Origin: Lachnospiraceae bacterium NK4A179
GTDB taxonomy: Bacteria > Bacillota > Clostridia > Lachnospirales > Lachnospiraceae
Length of the DNA: 64,000 nucleotides
Direction: 5' to 3'
Assembly: GCA_000421045.1 (NCBI GenBank)
Contig: ATWC01000005.1
Coordinates: 1 to 64,000 of the forward strand
Shown here piece by piece: positions 7,909 to 17,135 of the stretch. The notes below the pieces were generated by a model that was given only the letters and a program-made list of their open reading frames with translations, had not been told where the DNA came from and did no database searches. Both the position numbers and the translations under genes were made by a program. Numbering within the stretch: the stretch's first letter is position 1; the number at the start of each line of letters is the position of its first letter.

Positions 7909-8865
7909 ATGGAAAAGATCGGTAAAAACGGCAAACCATTAAGACACATGATGACACCGCTGGATTTCTCTTCCGAGGAGCTTGAAAGGCTTTTTGATCT
8001 GGCTTCTGACATCAAGGAGCATCCTGATACTTATAAGGATGCATGCAACAGAATGAAGCTGGCTACATGCTTTTATGAGCCCAGTACACGTACAAGGCTT
8101 TCCTTTGAGACAGCGATGCTGAATCTTGGAGGACAGATCATAGGTTTTTCTGATGCAAATTCATCTTCTGCTTCAAAGGGAGAGAGCGTTTCGGATACGA
8201 TAAGGGTCATTTCGTGTTTTGCGGATATCTGCGCAATGAGACATCCGAAGGAAGGTGCGCCTATGGTCGCAGCGGCTCATTCAAGGATCCCAGTTATCAA
8301 TGCAGGAGACGGAGGCCATCAGCATCCGACGCAGACACTTACCGATATGATGACCATAAGGGCGCTTAAGGGCAGCTTAAACGGTTATACCATCGGTCTG
8401 TGCGGCGATCTGAAGTTCGGACGCACGGTTCATTCACTTGTAAATGCTATGCTCCGTTATCCGGATAATAAATATGTGTTCATATCACCTGAGGAGCTGA
8501 GGATCCCCAGTTATTTAAAAGAAAAACTTACTGATATGAATATAGATTTCAAAGAGGTTGAACGTCTTGAGGATAGTCTTCCGGAGCTGGATCTCCTTTA
8601 CATGACAAGGGTTCAGAGAGAGAGATTCTTCAACGAAGAGGATTATGTAAGACTTAAAGATTTCTATGTACTGAATAAGGCCAAGATGGAACTTGCACCG
8701 AAGGATATGCTGGTGCTCCATCCGCTTCCCAGGGTTAATGAGATCTCGGTTGAAGTTGATGATGATCCCAGAGCTGTATATTTTGATCAGGTTCAGTATG
8801 GAGTTTATGTGAGAATGGCGCTTATATTGACACTGCTTGGTCTGGATGGAGGTGCACATGCTTAA
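7909..8865 (+). CDS. pyrB: Aspartate carbamoyltransferase catalytic chain
   Basis: 318 residues, GGGAGG ribosome site. It catalyses carbamoyl phosphate plus aspartate to carbamoyl aspartate, the committed step of pyrimidine synthesis. [11 protein letters not shown] is the carbamoyl phosphate loop, with [18 protein letters not shown] and the [12 protein letters not shown]-terminal loop. The regulatory chain gene overlaps its end by 8 bp, indicating an ATCase holoenzyme under allosteric control. No PyrR-type attenuator is evident in the 17-bp gap after the CobW gene. Confidence 0.98.
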   Translation: MEKIGKNGKPLRHMMTPLDFSSEELERLFDLASDIKEHPDTYKDACNRMKLATCFYEPSTRTRLSFETAMLNLGGQIIGFSDANSSSASKGESVSDTIRVISCFADICAMRHPKEGAPMVAAAHSRIPVINAGDGGHQHPTQTLTDMMTIRALKGSLNGYTIGLCGDLKFGRTVHSLVNAMLRYPDNKYVFISPEELRIPSYLKEKLTDMNIDFKEVERLEDSLPELDLLYMTRVQRERFFNEEDYVRLKDFYVLNKAKMELAPKDMLVLHPLPRVNEISVEVDDDPRAVYFDQVQYGVYVRMALILTLLGLDGGAHA

Positions 8866-9292
8866 CGTAGGAAAGATTGAAGAAGGATTCGTTCTCGACC
8901 ACATTCCTGCAGGAAAGGGAATGTCTGTATATTATCATCTGGGTCTGGATAAGCTTGACTGCATGGTGGCTATCATCAAGAATGCGAAGAGCGGAAGGCT
9001 TGGACGAAAGGATATCATAAAGGTGGAGTGTGATATTGATACACTCAATCTCGATGTGCTTGCAGTGATCGATCAGACCATCACGGTAAATGTCGTAAAA
9101 GACGGAGAGATACTTGAGAAGCGTACTCTGGAGTTGCCTAAGGAACTTACAAATGTCATGCATTGTAAGAATCCCAGATGCATCACTTCAATAGAGCAGG
9201 AGCTGCCTCATATCTTCTATCTTGCAGAGGCTGACAGGCAGATCTACCGCTGCAAATACTGTGATGAGAAGAACTCTGAAAAGATGTTCTGA
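8858..9292 (+). CDS. pyrI: Aspartate carbamoyltransferase regulatory chain
   Basis: 144 residues from ATG 8858; GGAGGTG at 8848-8854 decides this start over the frame's upstream TTG. The N-terminal allosteric domain starts [21 protein letters not shown]. The C-terminal zinc domain carries CKNPRC and CKYC, the four ligands that bridge to PyrB. Binding of CTP/UTP and ATP tunes ATCase in the known family. The 8-bp overlap with pyrB implies coupled translation and balanced subunit output. Confidence 0.97.
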   Translation: MLNVGKIEEGFVLDHIPAGKGMSVYYHLGLDKLDCMVAIIKNAKSGRLGRKDIIKVECDIDTLNLDVLAVIDQTITVNVVKDGEILEKRTLELPKELTNVMHCKNPRCITSIEQELPHIFYLAEADRQIYRCKYCDEKNSEKMF

Positions 9293-9324
9293 TATAAATT
9301 TTCAACCGGACAGGAAATATATTC

Positions 9325-10446
9325 ATGGATCTAAAAGATATACGCAAAGAACTTGACGGCATAGATGAACAGATTGCCGCCCTCTATGAAAAGCGCATGA
9401 AGCTTTCGGAGGAAGTTGCCGAATCAAAACGCGAAAGCGGTAAAAATGTTTATGACAAGGAAAGAGAACAGGAGAAGTTAAAGACTGTAACGGCTCTGGT
9501 GCCTGAACCTGAGTACAGGCAGGGAGTTGCGGAACTATTCTCATCCATTATGGCCTCGTCCAGAAAACTCCAGTATTCAAGGCTTTCTGATTCATATAAG
9601 GGAAGCCTTCCTTTTACTGAGGTAGACGGGCTGAATAAAAACGCAAGAGTAGTTTTCCAGGGGGCGGAGGGTTCCTATTCCGAAGCTGCTGCTCATGCTT
9701 TCTTTCCGGAGGGAGCTGATTTTTTCCATCTGGATACTTTCCGAAATGCCATGCTCAGTCTTGATGAGGGCAGTGCCGAATATGCGGTTCTTCCGATCGA
9801 GAATTCAACTGCAGGCATTGTAAGCGAGATATACGACCTGCTTGCGGAATTTGAGCATTATATCGTCGGTGAGCAGATGATACAGATAGAGCATTGTCTG
9901 CTCGGTGTCACGGGAACAACCGAGGCAAGCATAAAGACAGTATATTCACATCCCCAGTCGCTCATGCAGTCAGAACATTTCCTTCGTGAGCATCCCGAGT
10001 GGGAGCAGCGCTCAATGAAGAATAATGCCTTTGCCGCACGTAAGGTTGCGGAGGATGCTGATATCACTCAGGCAGCGATAGCAGGAGCACATGCAGCCGA
10101 AGTGTATGGGCTTAATATACTGAAGCGCGGCATCAATCAGTCTGATACCAATACCACGCGCTTTATAGTTGTAAGTAACAGAAAGATATTTGCAAAGGGC
10201 GCAAAAAAGATAAGCCTTTGTTTTGAGCTTCCTGATGAGAGCGGATCACTTTATCACATGCTCTCACATTTCATATATAATGGTCTTAATATGACCAAGA
10301 TAGAAAGCCGTCCCATAGAGGGACGCAACTGGGAGTACAGATTTTTCCTTGATTTTGACGGAAATCTTTCGGATGCATCCGTAAAGAATGCGCTATGCGG
10401 CCTCAGAGAGGAAGCAAGGAATCTTCGAATACTTGGAAATTACTGA
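9325..10446 (+). CDS. pheA: Bifunctional chorismate mutase/prephenate dehydratase
   Basis: 373 residues in three parts: an AroQ-type chorismate mutase (about 1-85, LKDIRKELDGIDEQIAALYEKR), prephenate dehydratase (about 108-285, with FQGAEGSYSEAAA, VLPIENSTAGIV and NTTRFIVV), and a C-terminal ACT domain (ESRPIEGRNWEYRFFLDFDG) for phenylalanine feedback. It makes phenylpyruvate from chorismate. Start ATG 9325 has CAGGAAA upstream. The gene is 32 bp after pyrI and 38 bp before the DUF815 gene. Confidence 0.97.
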   Translation: MDLKDIRKELDGIDEQIAALYEKRMKLSEEVAESKRESGKNVYDKEREQEKLKTVTALVPEPEYRQGVAELFSSIMASSRKLQYSRLSDSYKGSLPFTEVDGLNKNARVVFQGAEGSYSEAAAHAFFPEGADFFHLDTFRNAMLSLDEGSAEYAVLPIENSTAGIVSEIYDLLAEFEHYIVGEQMIQIEHCLLGVTGTTEASIKTVYSHPQSLMQSEHFLREHPEWEQRSMKNNAFAARKVAEDADITQAAIAGAHAAEVYGLNILKRGINQSDTNTTRFIVVSNRKIFAKGAKKISLCFELPDESGSLYHMLSHFIYNGLNMTKIESRPIEGRNWEYRFFLDFDGNLSDASVKNALCGLREEARNLRILGNY

Positions 10447-10484
10447 TCTGATCATTTGATCATTGGTGAAAGAGAAAGCATAAA

Positions 10485-11747
10485 ATGGATTTTTTTATCT
10501 TATACAGGAATACGGAATGCACCGGACTTATAGAAACGCTTAAAGACATGAATGCCGGCAACAGGGGGGAAGAAAAATACTCTTCAGCCCTCACATCGCT
10601 TTTGAATGTTGCCTACCGGGACGGTTTTGAAGGCAATCTCTGGTGGAGGCTTCTCACAGAGTCATTGGTATATGATGAGAATCCGTACACTTTATCCTGC
10701 GAGCGGCGTCCCTGCATTTCCGCATCCATAAGAGAAGCTGCGATGGAGGATATGGAGCTTTTCTTTAAGCTTTTTAAAAATGACCCGCTTGCAGCGGCAG
10801 GGCTTCCGGACGGGCTTCTTAACTACTCAAACGGCGGCAGGTGTGAGAAGTATAATCCTGTGATGACATCAACGATAAACAGGCTCTCTGAGAGCCTTGG
10901 ACATGCATCCTCTGTTACAGAGATGACAGGTCTTATCGAAGACTTTTACGAGCAATACGGAGTGGGGATCTTTGGACTCCACAAGGCATTCAGGGTTAAG
11001 GGTGACTCGGAGGACAGCTTCACTACATATCCTATACTCAATATTGCTGTCACTTCGCTTTCGGATCTTGTAGGATATGATGATCAGAAGGCACTCCTCA
11101 GAAATAACACCGAAAGTTTCTTAAACGGAGGACATGCGAATAATTGCCTGCTTTACGGTGATTCGGGTACCGGCAAGTCCTCAAGCATACGTGCGATACT
11201 CAATGAATACTATAACAGGGGGCTTCGCATGATCGAAGTGTACAAACATCAGTACAAGGAGATAAACACTCTTATCGATCAGCTCAAGAACCGCAATTAC
11301 CGATTCATAATCTACATGGATGATCTTTCTTTCGAAGAGTTTGAAGTGGAGTATAAATATCTTAAGGCTGTCCTTGAGGGCGGTCTGGAGAGCAGACCCG
11401 AAAATGTGCTCATATATGCAACATCAAACAGGAAACACCTTGTAAGGGAGAATTTTTCCGACAGGGAAGAGCGGGATAATGACAAGCATTCAAATGAAAC
11501 AGTTCAGGAGAAGCTTTCTCTTTATACCCGTTTCGGTCTGCCTATTTATTATGGTGCACCTGAGCAGCAGGAGTACTACAGGATAGTAAAGGAATTGGCA
11601 AAGAGATACAGCATACCTTTGTCGGAGGATGAACTGATCCTTGCGGCAAACAGATGGGAAATCTCCCACGGAGGTTTTTCAGGAAGGACAGCAGCCCAGT
11701 TTATTGATGATGTCAGGAGCAGGACTGAACATGGCGGAGAAAAATAG
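10485..11747 (+). CDS. DUF815-type AAA ATPase
   Basis: 420 residues. The C-terminal half has a P-loop GDSGTGKSSSIRA (about 226-238), Walker B-like FIIYMDDLSFEE, and sensor VLIYATSNRKHLVRE, the signature of DUF815 (YcbB-like) ATPases. The N-terminal 190 residues are helical with no known motif. Family function is not established. Its end overlaps ppx by 17 bp, so it is the first gene of an operon with polyphosphate enzymes; a link between this ATPase and polyphosphate metabolism is a guilt-by-association inference. Confidence 0.88.
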   Translation: MDFFILYRNTECTGLIETLKDMNAGNRGEEKYSSALTSLLNVAYRDGFEGNLWWRLLTESLVYDENPYTLSCERRPCISASIREAAMEDMELFFKLFKNDPLAAAGLPDGLLNYSNGGRCEKYNPVMTSTINRLSESLGHASSVTEMTGLIEDFYEQYGVGIFGLHKAFRVKGDSEDSFTTYPILNIAVTSLSDLVGYDDQKALLRNNTESFLNGGHANNCLLYGDSGTGKSSSIRAILNEYYNRGLRMIEVYKHQYKEINTLIDQLKNRNYRFIIYMDDLSFEEFEVEYKYLKAVLEGGLESRPENVLIYATSNRKHLVRENFSDREERDNDKHSNETVQEKLSLYTRFGLPIYYGAPEQQEYYRIVKELAKRYSIPLSEDELILAANRWEISHGGFSGRTAAQFIDDVRSRTEHGGEK

Positions 11748-13287
11748 AAAGACAAAACTTTTTGCTGCCATAGATGTTGGCAGCTATGAAATGAGTCTGA
11801 AGATCTTCGAGATCTCACCGGGAAAAGGCATGAGGTGCGTTGATTCATTAAAGCATCGTCTTGCGCTCGGCAATGACAGTTACACAAACAGAAAGATAAG
11901 CTATCGAAAGATGGAAGAACTTTTCAGAACACTTGAAAAGTTCAAGACTGTTATGAAAGGATATGGTGTTACGGCTTATAAGGCATATGGCACCAGTGCT
12001 TTCCGTGAGACGGAAAACTCTTCCATGCTGATCGAACAGATAAGAAGCCGTACCGGTATCGAGCTTTTCATCCTTTCCAATTCGGAGCAGCGTTTCCTTG
12101 ATTACAAGGCTGTTGCTTCAAGAGGTAAGATGTTTGACAAAGTCATCGAGAAAGGCACGGCCTTTGTGGATATAGGGGGAGGAAGCATACAGCTTTCACT
12201 TTTTGATCGTGATTCACTGGTGCTGACACAGTCCTTAAAGCTCGGAGTGCTGCGTCTCCATGAAAGGCTTCAGGAAATGAGGCCCAGAGCATCGCAGACT
12301 GAGGATCTGCTTGATGAGATGATAGGCAGCCAGCTTCATGTCTACGATAAACTCTACATGAAGGACAGGGAGATAAAGAATCTCATCATTATGGATGAGT
12401 ATATTTCACCGCATTTCAATGATGCGGTCAGCAGTGCGGATAACAGCGGCTATGCAAAGAGCAGCGATTTCCTTGCGTATGCAGACTCTCTTCTGACAAA
12501 GAGGGATGAAGAGATCGCTGAAGAGCTTCAGATCCCGGAAGAAAATGTCGGATTGCTCAAGCTTTCCGTTGGCATGATCAAAAGGATAGTAAGGGATTTC
12601 GATGTTGAGATGATATGGGCACCGGGGGCTGAACTCTGTGACGGCATTGCCTATGAGTATGCCCAGGATAAGAAGCTCATAAAGATAGCACACGATTTTG
12701 AAGGTGACATCTTAGACAGTGCTGCGATGATCAGCAGACGCTATCAGGGTTCAGGCAAGCATTCAAAGATCATAGAACAGGCTGCGCTGACTATATATGA
12801 CGCGATGAAGGATGTGCACGGCATGGGACAGAGGGAGAGGCTTCTCCTTCGGTTATCCTGCATTCTTAATGATTGCGGCAAATATATAAACATGATGAAT
12901 GTCGGGGACTGTTCCTATTCGATAATCGAAAATACCGAGATAATAGGTATATCACATATGGAGCGAATGACGGTTGCTTCTGCGGTGAGATACAATCATA
13001 CTCCGTTTGAATACTATGATGAACTGCAGGAACATGCGGATATAGATAAAAGATCATATCTTACGGTAGCAAAGCTTACAGCGATACTTCAGCTTGCGAA
13101 TGCGCTTGATAAGGGCAAGAAGGATAAGATCAAGAAAATGAAGGCATATCTTAAAGGGGGAGAACTTCACATATCCGTAAACACGGATGCCGATCTTTTG
13201 TTTGAACGTGAGCGTTTCGGAAAGAAAGCGGTATTTTTTGAAGAAGTTTTTGGCATAAGACCGGTTATAGACAGAAAAGAAATTTAA
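11731..13287 (+). CDS. ppx: Exopolyphosphatase / guanosine pentaphosphatase (Ppx/GppA family)
   Basis: 518 residues from ATG 11731 (AGGAGC upstream; the TTG frame start at 11641 lies deep inside the ATPase gene). Domain I has FAAIDVGSYEMSLKIFE and AYGTSAFRETENS; domain II has AFVDIGGGSIQLSLF, the ASKHA phosphate-binding motifs. The C-terminal third is an HD-like helical domain (RLSCILNDCGKYINMMN). It removes terminal phosphates from polyphosphate or pppGpp. Located directly before ppk, so synthesis and degradation of polyphosphate are coexpressed. Confidence 0.95.
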   Translation: MAEKNRKTKLFAAIDVGSYEMSLKIFEISPGKGMRCVDSLKHRLALGNDSYTNRKISYRKMEELFRTLEKFKTVMKGYGVTAYKAYGTSAFRETENSSMLIEQIRSRTGIELFILSNSEQRFLDYKAVASRGKMFDKVIEKGTAFVDIGGGSIQLSLFDRDSLVLTQSLKLGVLRLHERLQEMRPRASQTEDLLDEMIGSQLHVYDKLYMKDREIKNLIIMDEYISPHFNDAVSSADNSGYAKSSDFLAYADSLLTKRDEEIAEELQIPEENVGLLKLSVGMIKRIVRDFDVEMIWAPGAELCDGIAYEYAQDKKLIKIAHDFEGDILDSAAMISRRYQGSGKHSKIIEQAALTIYDAMKDVHGMGQRERLLLRLSCILNDCGKYINMMNVGDCSYSIIENTEIIGISHMERMTVASAVRYNHTPFEYYDELQEHADIDKRSYLTVAKLTAILQLANALDKGKKDKIKKMKAYLKGGELHISVNTDADLLFERERFGKKAVFFEEVFGIRPVIDRKEI

Positions 13288-13302
13288 AAGGGGTTGCAGC
13301 GG

Positions 13303-15441
13303 ATGGATTTTTCAAATACTGAATATTACACAAACAGGGAGAGATCATGGCTTCGCTTTAATGAGCGCTGCCTTTCCGAAGCACGCGATGAGAATCTGCT
13401 ACTGTTTGAACGTCTGAAATTCTTAAGCATAACGGCATCCAATCTGGATGAATTCTTTATGGTGCGTGTCGCATCATTAAAGGATATGGTACATGCAGGT
13501 TACAAGAAGAGCGATATCGCAGGCCTGTCTGCGACAGAGCAGTTAAAGCAGCTCTATCCTGCGCTGCATGATTTTGTCGATCTTCAGTATGATACATATA
13601 AAAAGCTTTCAAAGGCATGCGTTGAGAACAATCTGCTAATGCTTGAGCATCATGAGGATATGGATGCGAAACAGGCTGCTTTTGCGGACAGGTATTTTAC
13701 GGACAATGTCTATCCCGTACTTACACCCATGGCAGTGGATCAGTCGAGACCATTCCCTCTTATAAAAAATAAATCGCTTAATATATGCGCACTCTTAAAG
13801 AAATCGGAGAAGCATAATGACTTTGCCGTAGTGCAGGTTCCGGGCGGTCTTTCAAGACTGGTGGAGCTTCCTTCGAATGATAAGAACATGCGCGTTGTGA
13901 TAAGGTTAGAGGAGATCATTGAACGCAATATCTCCAAGCTTTTCCTGAATTATGAAGTGCTTTCGGCTGCACCTTTCAGGATCATGCGTAATGCCGATCT
14001 GGATATTGAGGAAGAGGAAGCCGAGGATCTGCTCAAGGAGATAGAGAAGCAGATAAAGAAAAGACAGAGAGGCGAGGCGATCAGGCTTGAGGCCGAAAAA
14101 GGCATAGATAAGAAGCTTCTTGCCAGACTGGGTTCGGAGCTTAAGATTACTGATGATGACATATATGAGATAGACGGCCCTCTTGATCTTACGTTCCTTA
14201 TGAAGGTATACGGCCTTGAAGGGTTTGAAGAATTCAAGCGCAAGCCGTTTCCGCCGCAGGAGGTACCTGAGATACCTGCCGGTTCAGATATCTTTGAGGA
14301 TATCAAAAAAGGCGATATACTGCTTCATCATCCGTATCAGTCATTTGAACCTGTTGTGCGCTTTGTATCAAGGGCAGCGGACGATCCCGATGTGCTTGCC
14401 ATCAAGCAGACACTGTATCGCGTGAGCGGTAATTCGCCCATAGTAAGAGCGCTTGCTCATGCTGCAGAAAACGGCAAGCAGGTAACCGTACTTGTTGAGC
14501 TGAAAGCCCGTTTTGATGAAGAAAACAATATAGGCTGGGCGAGGATGCTCGAAAAAAGCGGATGCCATGTAATTTACGGTCTTGTCGGTCTGAAGACTCA
14601 CTGCAAGATATGTCTTGTGGTGCGCAGGGAAGAAGACGGAATACGCAGATATGTTCATCTTGCGACCGGCAATTACAATGATTCGACGGCGAAGCTCTAT
14701 ACAGACTTCGGATTGTTCACCTGTTCGGAACCTGTGGGCGAGGATGCCACTGCTGTTTTCAATATGCTTTCGGGATATTCCGAACCTTTAGGCTGGAACA
14801 GGCTCTCGCTTGCTCCGCTGTGGCTGAAGAAAAAGCTGCTTAAGCTTATCAGGCGCGAGACCGAACATGCTCTGGAAGGAAGGCGTGCATCGATCAAGGC
14901 CAAGATGAATTCGCTTTGTGATCCTGATGTTATAGCGGCTCTCTACGAAGCTTCTGCGGCAGGCGTCGATATAAAACTTCTTGTGCGTGGAATATGCTGC
15001 CTCAAAGTGGGCATAAAAGGTGTGAGCGAGAATATACATGTATATTCGATAGTAGGTGACTATCTTGAGCACGGCCGCGTATTTATTTTTGATAATGACT
15101 GTGAGCCTGAGGTATTCCTTGCCAGTGCCGACTGGATGCCGCGCAATCTTGAACGGCGTGTTGAGATAATGTTCCCGGTTGAGGACGAGAAGCTGAAGGA
15201 GAGAGTGATAAACATACTTGATCTCCAGTTTGAAGATAATGTGAAGAAGCACGAACTCATGCCGGATGAAAGCTACTCAAAGAAAAAAGTGTCAGGAAGA
15301 AAACGCTACAGCTGTCAGGAGGATTTCTGCGAGAGAGCAGAGGAGATGGCAAAAGCTGTGAGAAATGATGTGAAGGAGAGCAGGGTATTTATTCCGCTTG
15401 TGAATCCTGCTCAGGATAAGGAGATCGAAGATGAAATTTGA
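13303..15441 (+). CDS. ppk1: Polyphosphate kinase
   Basis: 712 residues from ATG 13303 with AAAAGGGG upstream; a TTG at 13294 in the same frame is possible. It reversibly polymerises ATP gamma-phosphate into polyphosphate. The N-terminal domain begins YYTNRERSWLRFNERCL. The first PLD-like domain has VHLATGNYNDSTAKLYTD with the phosphorylated histidine, and the second has YSIVGDYLEHGRVFIF with the second catalytic histidine. The last 50 residues are a basic, less conserved tail. Its end overlaps maf by 11 bp. Confidence 0.97.
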   Translation: MDFSNTEYYTNRERSWLRFNERCLSEARDENLLLFERLKFLSITASNLDEFFMVRVASLKDMVHAGYKKSDIAGLSATEQLKQLYPALHDFVDLQYDTYKKLSKACVENNLLMLEHHEDMDAKQAAFADRYFTDNVYPVLTPMAVDQSRPFPLIKNKSLNICALLKKSEKHNDFAVVQVPGGLSRLVELPSNDKNMRVVIRLEEIIERNISKLFLNYEVLSAAPFRIMRNADLDIEEEEAEDLLKEIEKQIKKRQRGEAIRLEAEKGIDKKLLARLGSELKITDDDIYEIDGPLDLTFLMKVYGLEGFEEFKRKPFPPQEVPEIPAGSDIFEDIKKGDILLHHPYQSFEPVVRFVSRAADDPDVLAIKQTLYRVSGNSPIVRALAHAAENGKQVTVLVELKARFDEENNIGWARMLEKSGCHVIYGLVGLKTHCKICLVVRREEDGIRRYVHLATGNYNDSTAKLYTDFGLFTCSEPVGEDATAVFNMLSGYSEPLGWNRLSLAPLWLKKKLLKLIRRETEHALEGRRASIKAKMNSLCDPDVIAALYEASAAGVDIKLLVRGICCLKVGIKGVSENIHVYSIVGDYLEHGRVFIFDNDCEPEVFLASADWMPRNLERRVEIMFPVEDEKLKERVINILDLQFEDNVKKHELMPDESYSKKKVSGRKRYSCQEDFCERAEEMAKAVRNDVKESRVFIPLVNPAQDKEIEDEI

Positions 15442-16051
15442 TAAACCATGCCTGTTCATACTTGCATCAGGGTCTCCGCGTCGGACCGAGATACTTGATA
15501 AGCTTGGGATCAGACATATGGTTATGGTGAGTGACGTTTCAGAGGAACATGACGAGAAGACCCCTGATGGCGTCGTAAGGACGCTTTCACAACGTAAGGC
15601 ATACTCTGTGTATGAAGAATTCATAAAGGGCAGCAGAGAGGCTTATGAAGGGTATAAGACGCTATGTGTCATAGGCTCCGATACCATAGTCTGGGCAGAA
15701 GGGCACGAACTGGGTAAACCTTCTGACAGAGAAGCGTCACGTAACATGATAAAGAGCATAAGCGGCAGGAGCCATGAAGTATGGTCGGGGCTTACGCTTA
15801 TCATGCACGATACATATACGGGAGACAGAACTGAAGTCTGCATTGCCGATGTGACCAGAGTGAATGTACGTGAGCTTACGGAAAAAGAGATCGATGAGTA
15901 TGTAGCTACCGGCGAGGGCGATGACAAGGCCGGTTCATATGCGATACAGGGACTTTTCGGAAAGTATATAGAGAGTATAGAAGGCGACAGGGATACGGTG
16001 ATCGGGCTCCCGTCAGCAAGATTGTTAAAGGAACTGGAGGAGTTATTATGA
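15431..16051 (+). CDS. maf: Maf-like nucleotide pyrophosphatase
   Basis: 206 residues overlapping ppk by 11 bp. Signatures ILASGSPRRTEIL, GSDTIVW, LGKPSDREAS and DKAGSYAIQGLFGKYIESIEGD are those of Maf house-cleaning enzymes that hydrolyse non-canonical nucleoside triphosphates (dTTP/UTP or m7GTP subtype). Its position inside a polyphosphate operon may reflect phosphate or nucleotide stress expression. The next small gene overlaps by ATGA. Confidence 0.94.
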   Translation: MKFDKPCLFILASGSPRRTEILDKLGIRHMVMVSDVSEEHDEKTPDGVVRTLSQRKAYSVYEEFIKGSREAYEGYKTLCVIGSDTIVWAEGHELGKPSDREASRNMIKSISGRSHEVWSGLTLIMHDTYTGDRTEVCIADVTRVNVRELTEKEIDEYVATGEGDDKAGSYAIQGLFGKYIESIEGDRDTVIGLPSARLLKELEELL

Positions 16052-16317
16052 TAAACGAAAAAATGGACAGAATGGCAGTTGAGACTTTTCTTAAGGAGCA
16101 GACAAAACTTTTTGATGAACCTGTTGCTGAGACTTATGAAGAGGCTGAAGAGTTTCTTACGGATATGCTTGCCGTGATAGTTGATAATATTTCCGAAACC
16201 AGGGAATATCTTGATGAAGCAGGTATGGATGTAAGTGATCTGAAAGATGAAGATATGTCGGAGGTTTCGGAAGTGTTTCCGCTCGAAGACGGAAGATATC
16301 TTATACTTATGGCTTAA
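16048..16317 (+). CDS. Small acidic protein of unknown function
   Basis: 89 residues, strongly acidic, predicted helical (MAVETFLKEQTKLFDEPVAETYEEAEEFLTDML), with no signal peptide, cysteines or known motif. The start overlaps maf by 4 bp with GGAGGAG upstream, which argues for real translation. I do not recognise the family. It is the last gene of the DUF815-ppx-ppk-maf operon and may be an accessory factor, without further evidence. Confidence 0.75.
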   Translation: MINEKMDRMAVETFLKEQTKLFDEPVAETYEEAEEFLTDMLAVIVDNISETREYLDEAGMDVSDLKDEDMSEVSEVFPLEDGRYLILMA

Positions 16318-16328
16318 GACTTTTAAGT

Positions 16329-17135
16329 CTAACCTTTTAAGAAAAACGGAACAAGGCCGTCGTGGTTGTTGTCAGTTTCAGTGATGACATCTGCGGCGGC
16401 TTTTACATCGTCTGTCCCGTTGATCATTGCAATGCCGCAGCCGGCAGTCTGTATCATGGATATATCATTGCCGGCATCGCCTGCCGCAAAGGTGTCTTTC
16501 AGGTCAACGCCAAGGAGTTCTGCCAGTTCTTTGACTGCCGTTCCTTTGCCTGCACTTGAGGGGAATATTTCCAGCAGATGCGGATTGGACATAAGTGCAT
16601 CGACTCTTCCCTCGCAGGCCTCCTTTATGGCAGCCATTATGTGGTCAAGATTCCGGGGCTTAAGTGTTACGCCAAGTATCTTGCAGGGCTCTTTCTCAAG
16701 GCCCTTGGGGAATCCGGGAAGCACACTCCAGGGAAGCTTCACGGTCCTTGTATAAAAATGTATCTCTTCATCATCAGCGCAGGTGATGATAGAGTCATCT
16801 GAATAAGCATGCACATGTATGCCCGCATCCTGAAGAACTTTTGATGCAGCATACACGTCTCTCATTTCAACTGTTTTTTTAACTATATCCTTACCTGAAT
16901 GGACATCCTTTATCCACGCGCCGTCAAAGGCGATGGCATAGCTTTCTTCGAAGATATCGAGCTTTTGCTCTTTCATCGTATCCATGACGCTTTTCATCGG
17001 GCGTCCGGAATTTACTGCGATGAGATTGCCTTTGCTGCACCAGTCTGAGAGTGCATCATAGGTCGCCTCTGAAATATGCTTATCTGTAGTGAGCAGTGTA
17101 TCATCCAGGTCCAGGAAAAATATTTTTTTACTCAA
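16329..17135 (-). CDS. Cof-type HAD-superfamily hydrolase
   Basis: 268 residues. FFLDLDDTLLTTD holds the nucleophile DxD, NSGRP is motif II, the AGKGTAVKELA region carries the lysine of motif III, and GDAGNDISMI is motif IV. The inserted C2 cap fits the Cof/SupH group, which dephosphorylates sugar phosphates or FMN-like substrates; the exact substrate is unknown. It overlaps the ABC-F gene by 4 bp and is cotranscribed with it. It converges with the maf operon over a short palindrome (AGACTTTTAAGTCT). Confidence 0.93.
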   Translation of the reverse strand: MSKKIFFLDLDDTLLTTDKHISEATYDALSDWCSKGNLIAVNSGRPMKSVMDTMKEQKLDIFEESYAIAFDGAWIKDVHSGKDIVKKTVEMRDVYAASKVLQDAGIHVHAYSDDSIITCADDEEIHFYTRTVKLPWSVLPGFPKGLEKEPCKILGVTLKPRNLDHIMAAIKEACEGRVDALMSNPHLLEIFPSSAGKGTAVKELAELLGVDLKDTFAAGDAGNDISMIQTAGCGIAMINGTDDVKAAADVITETDNNHDGLVPFFLKG

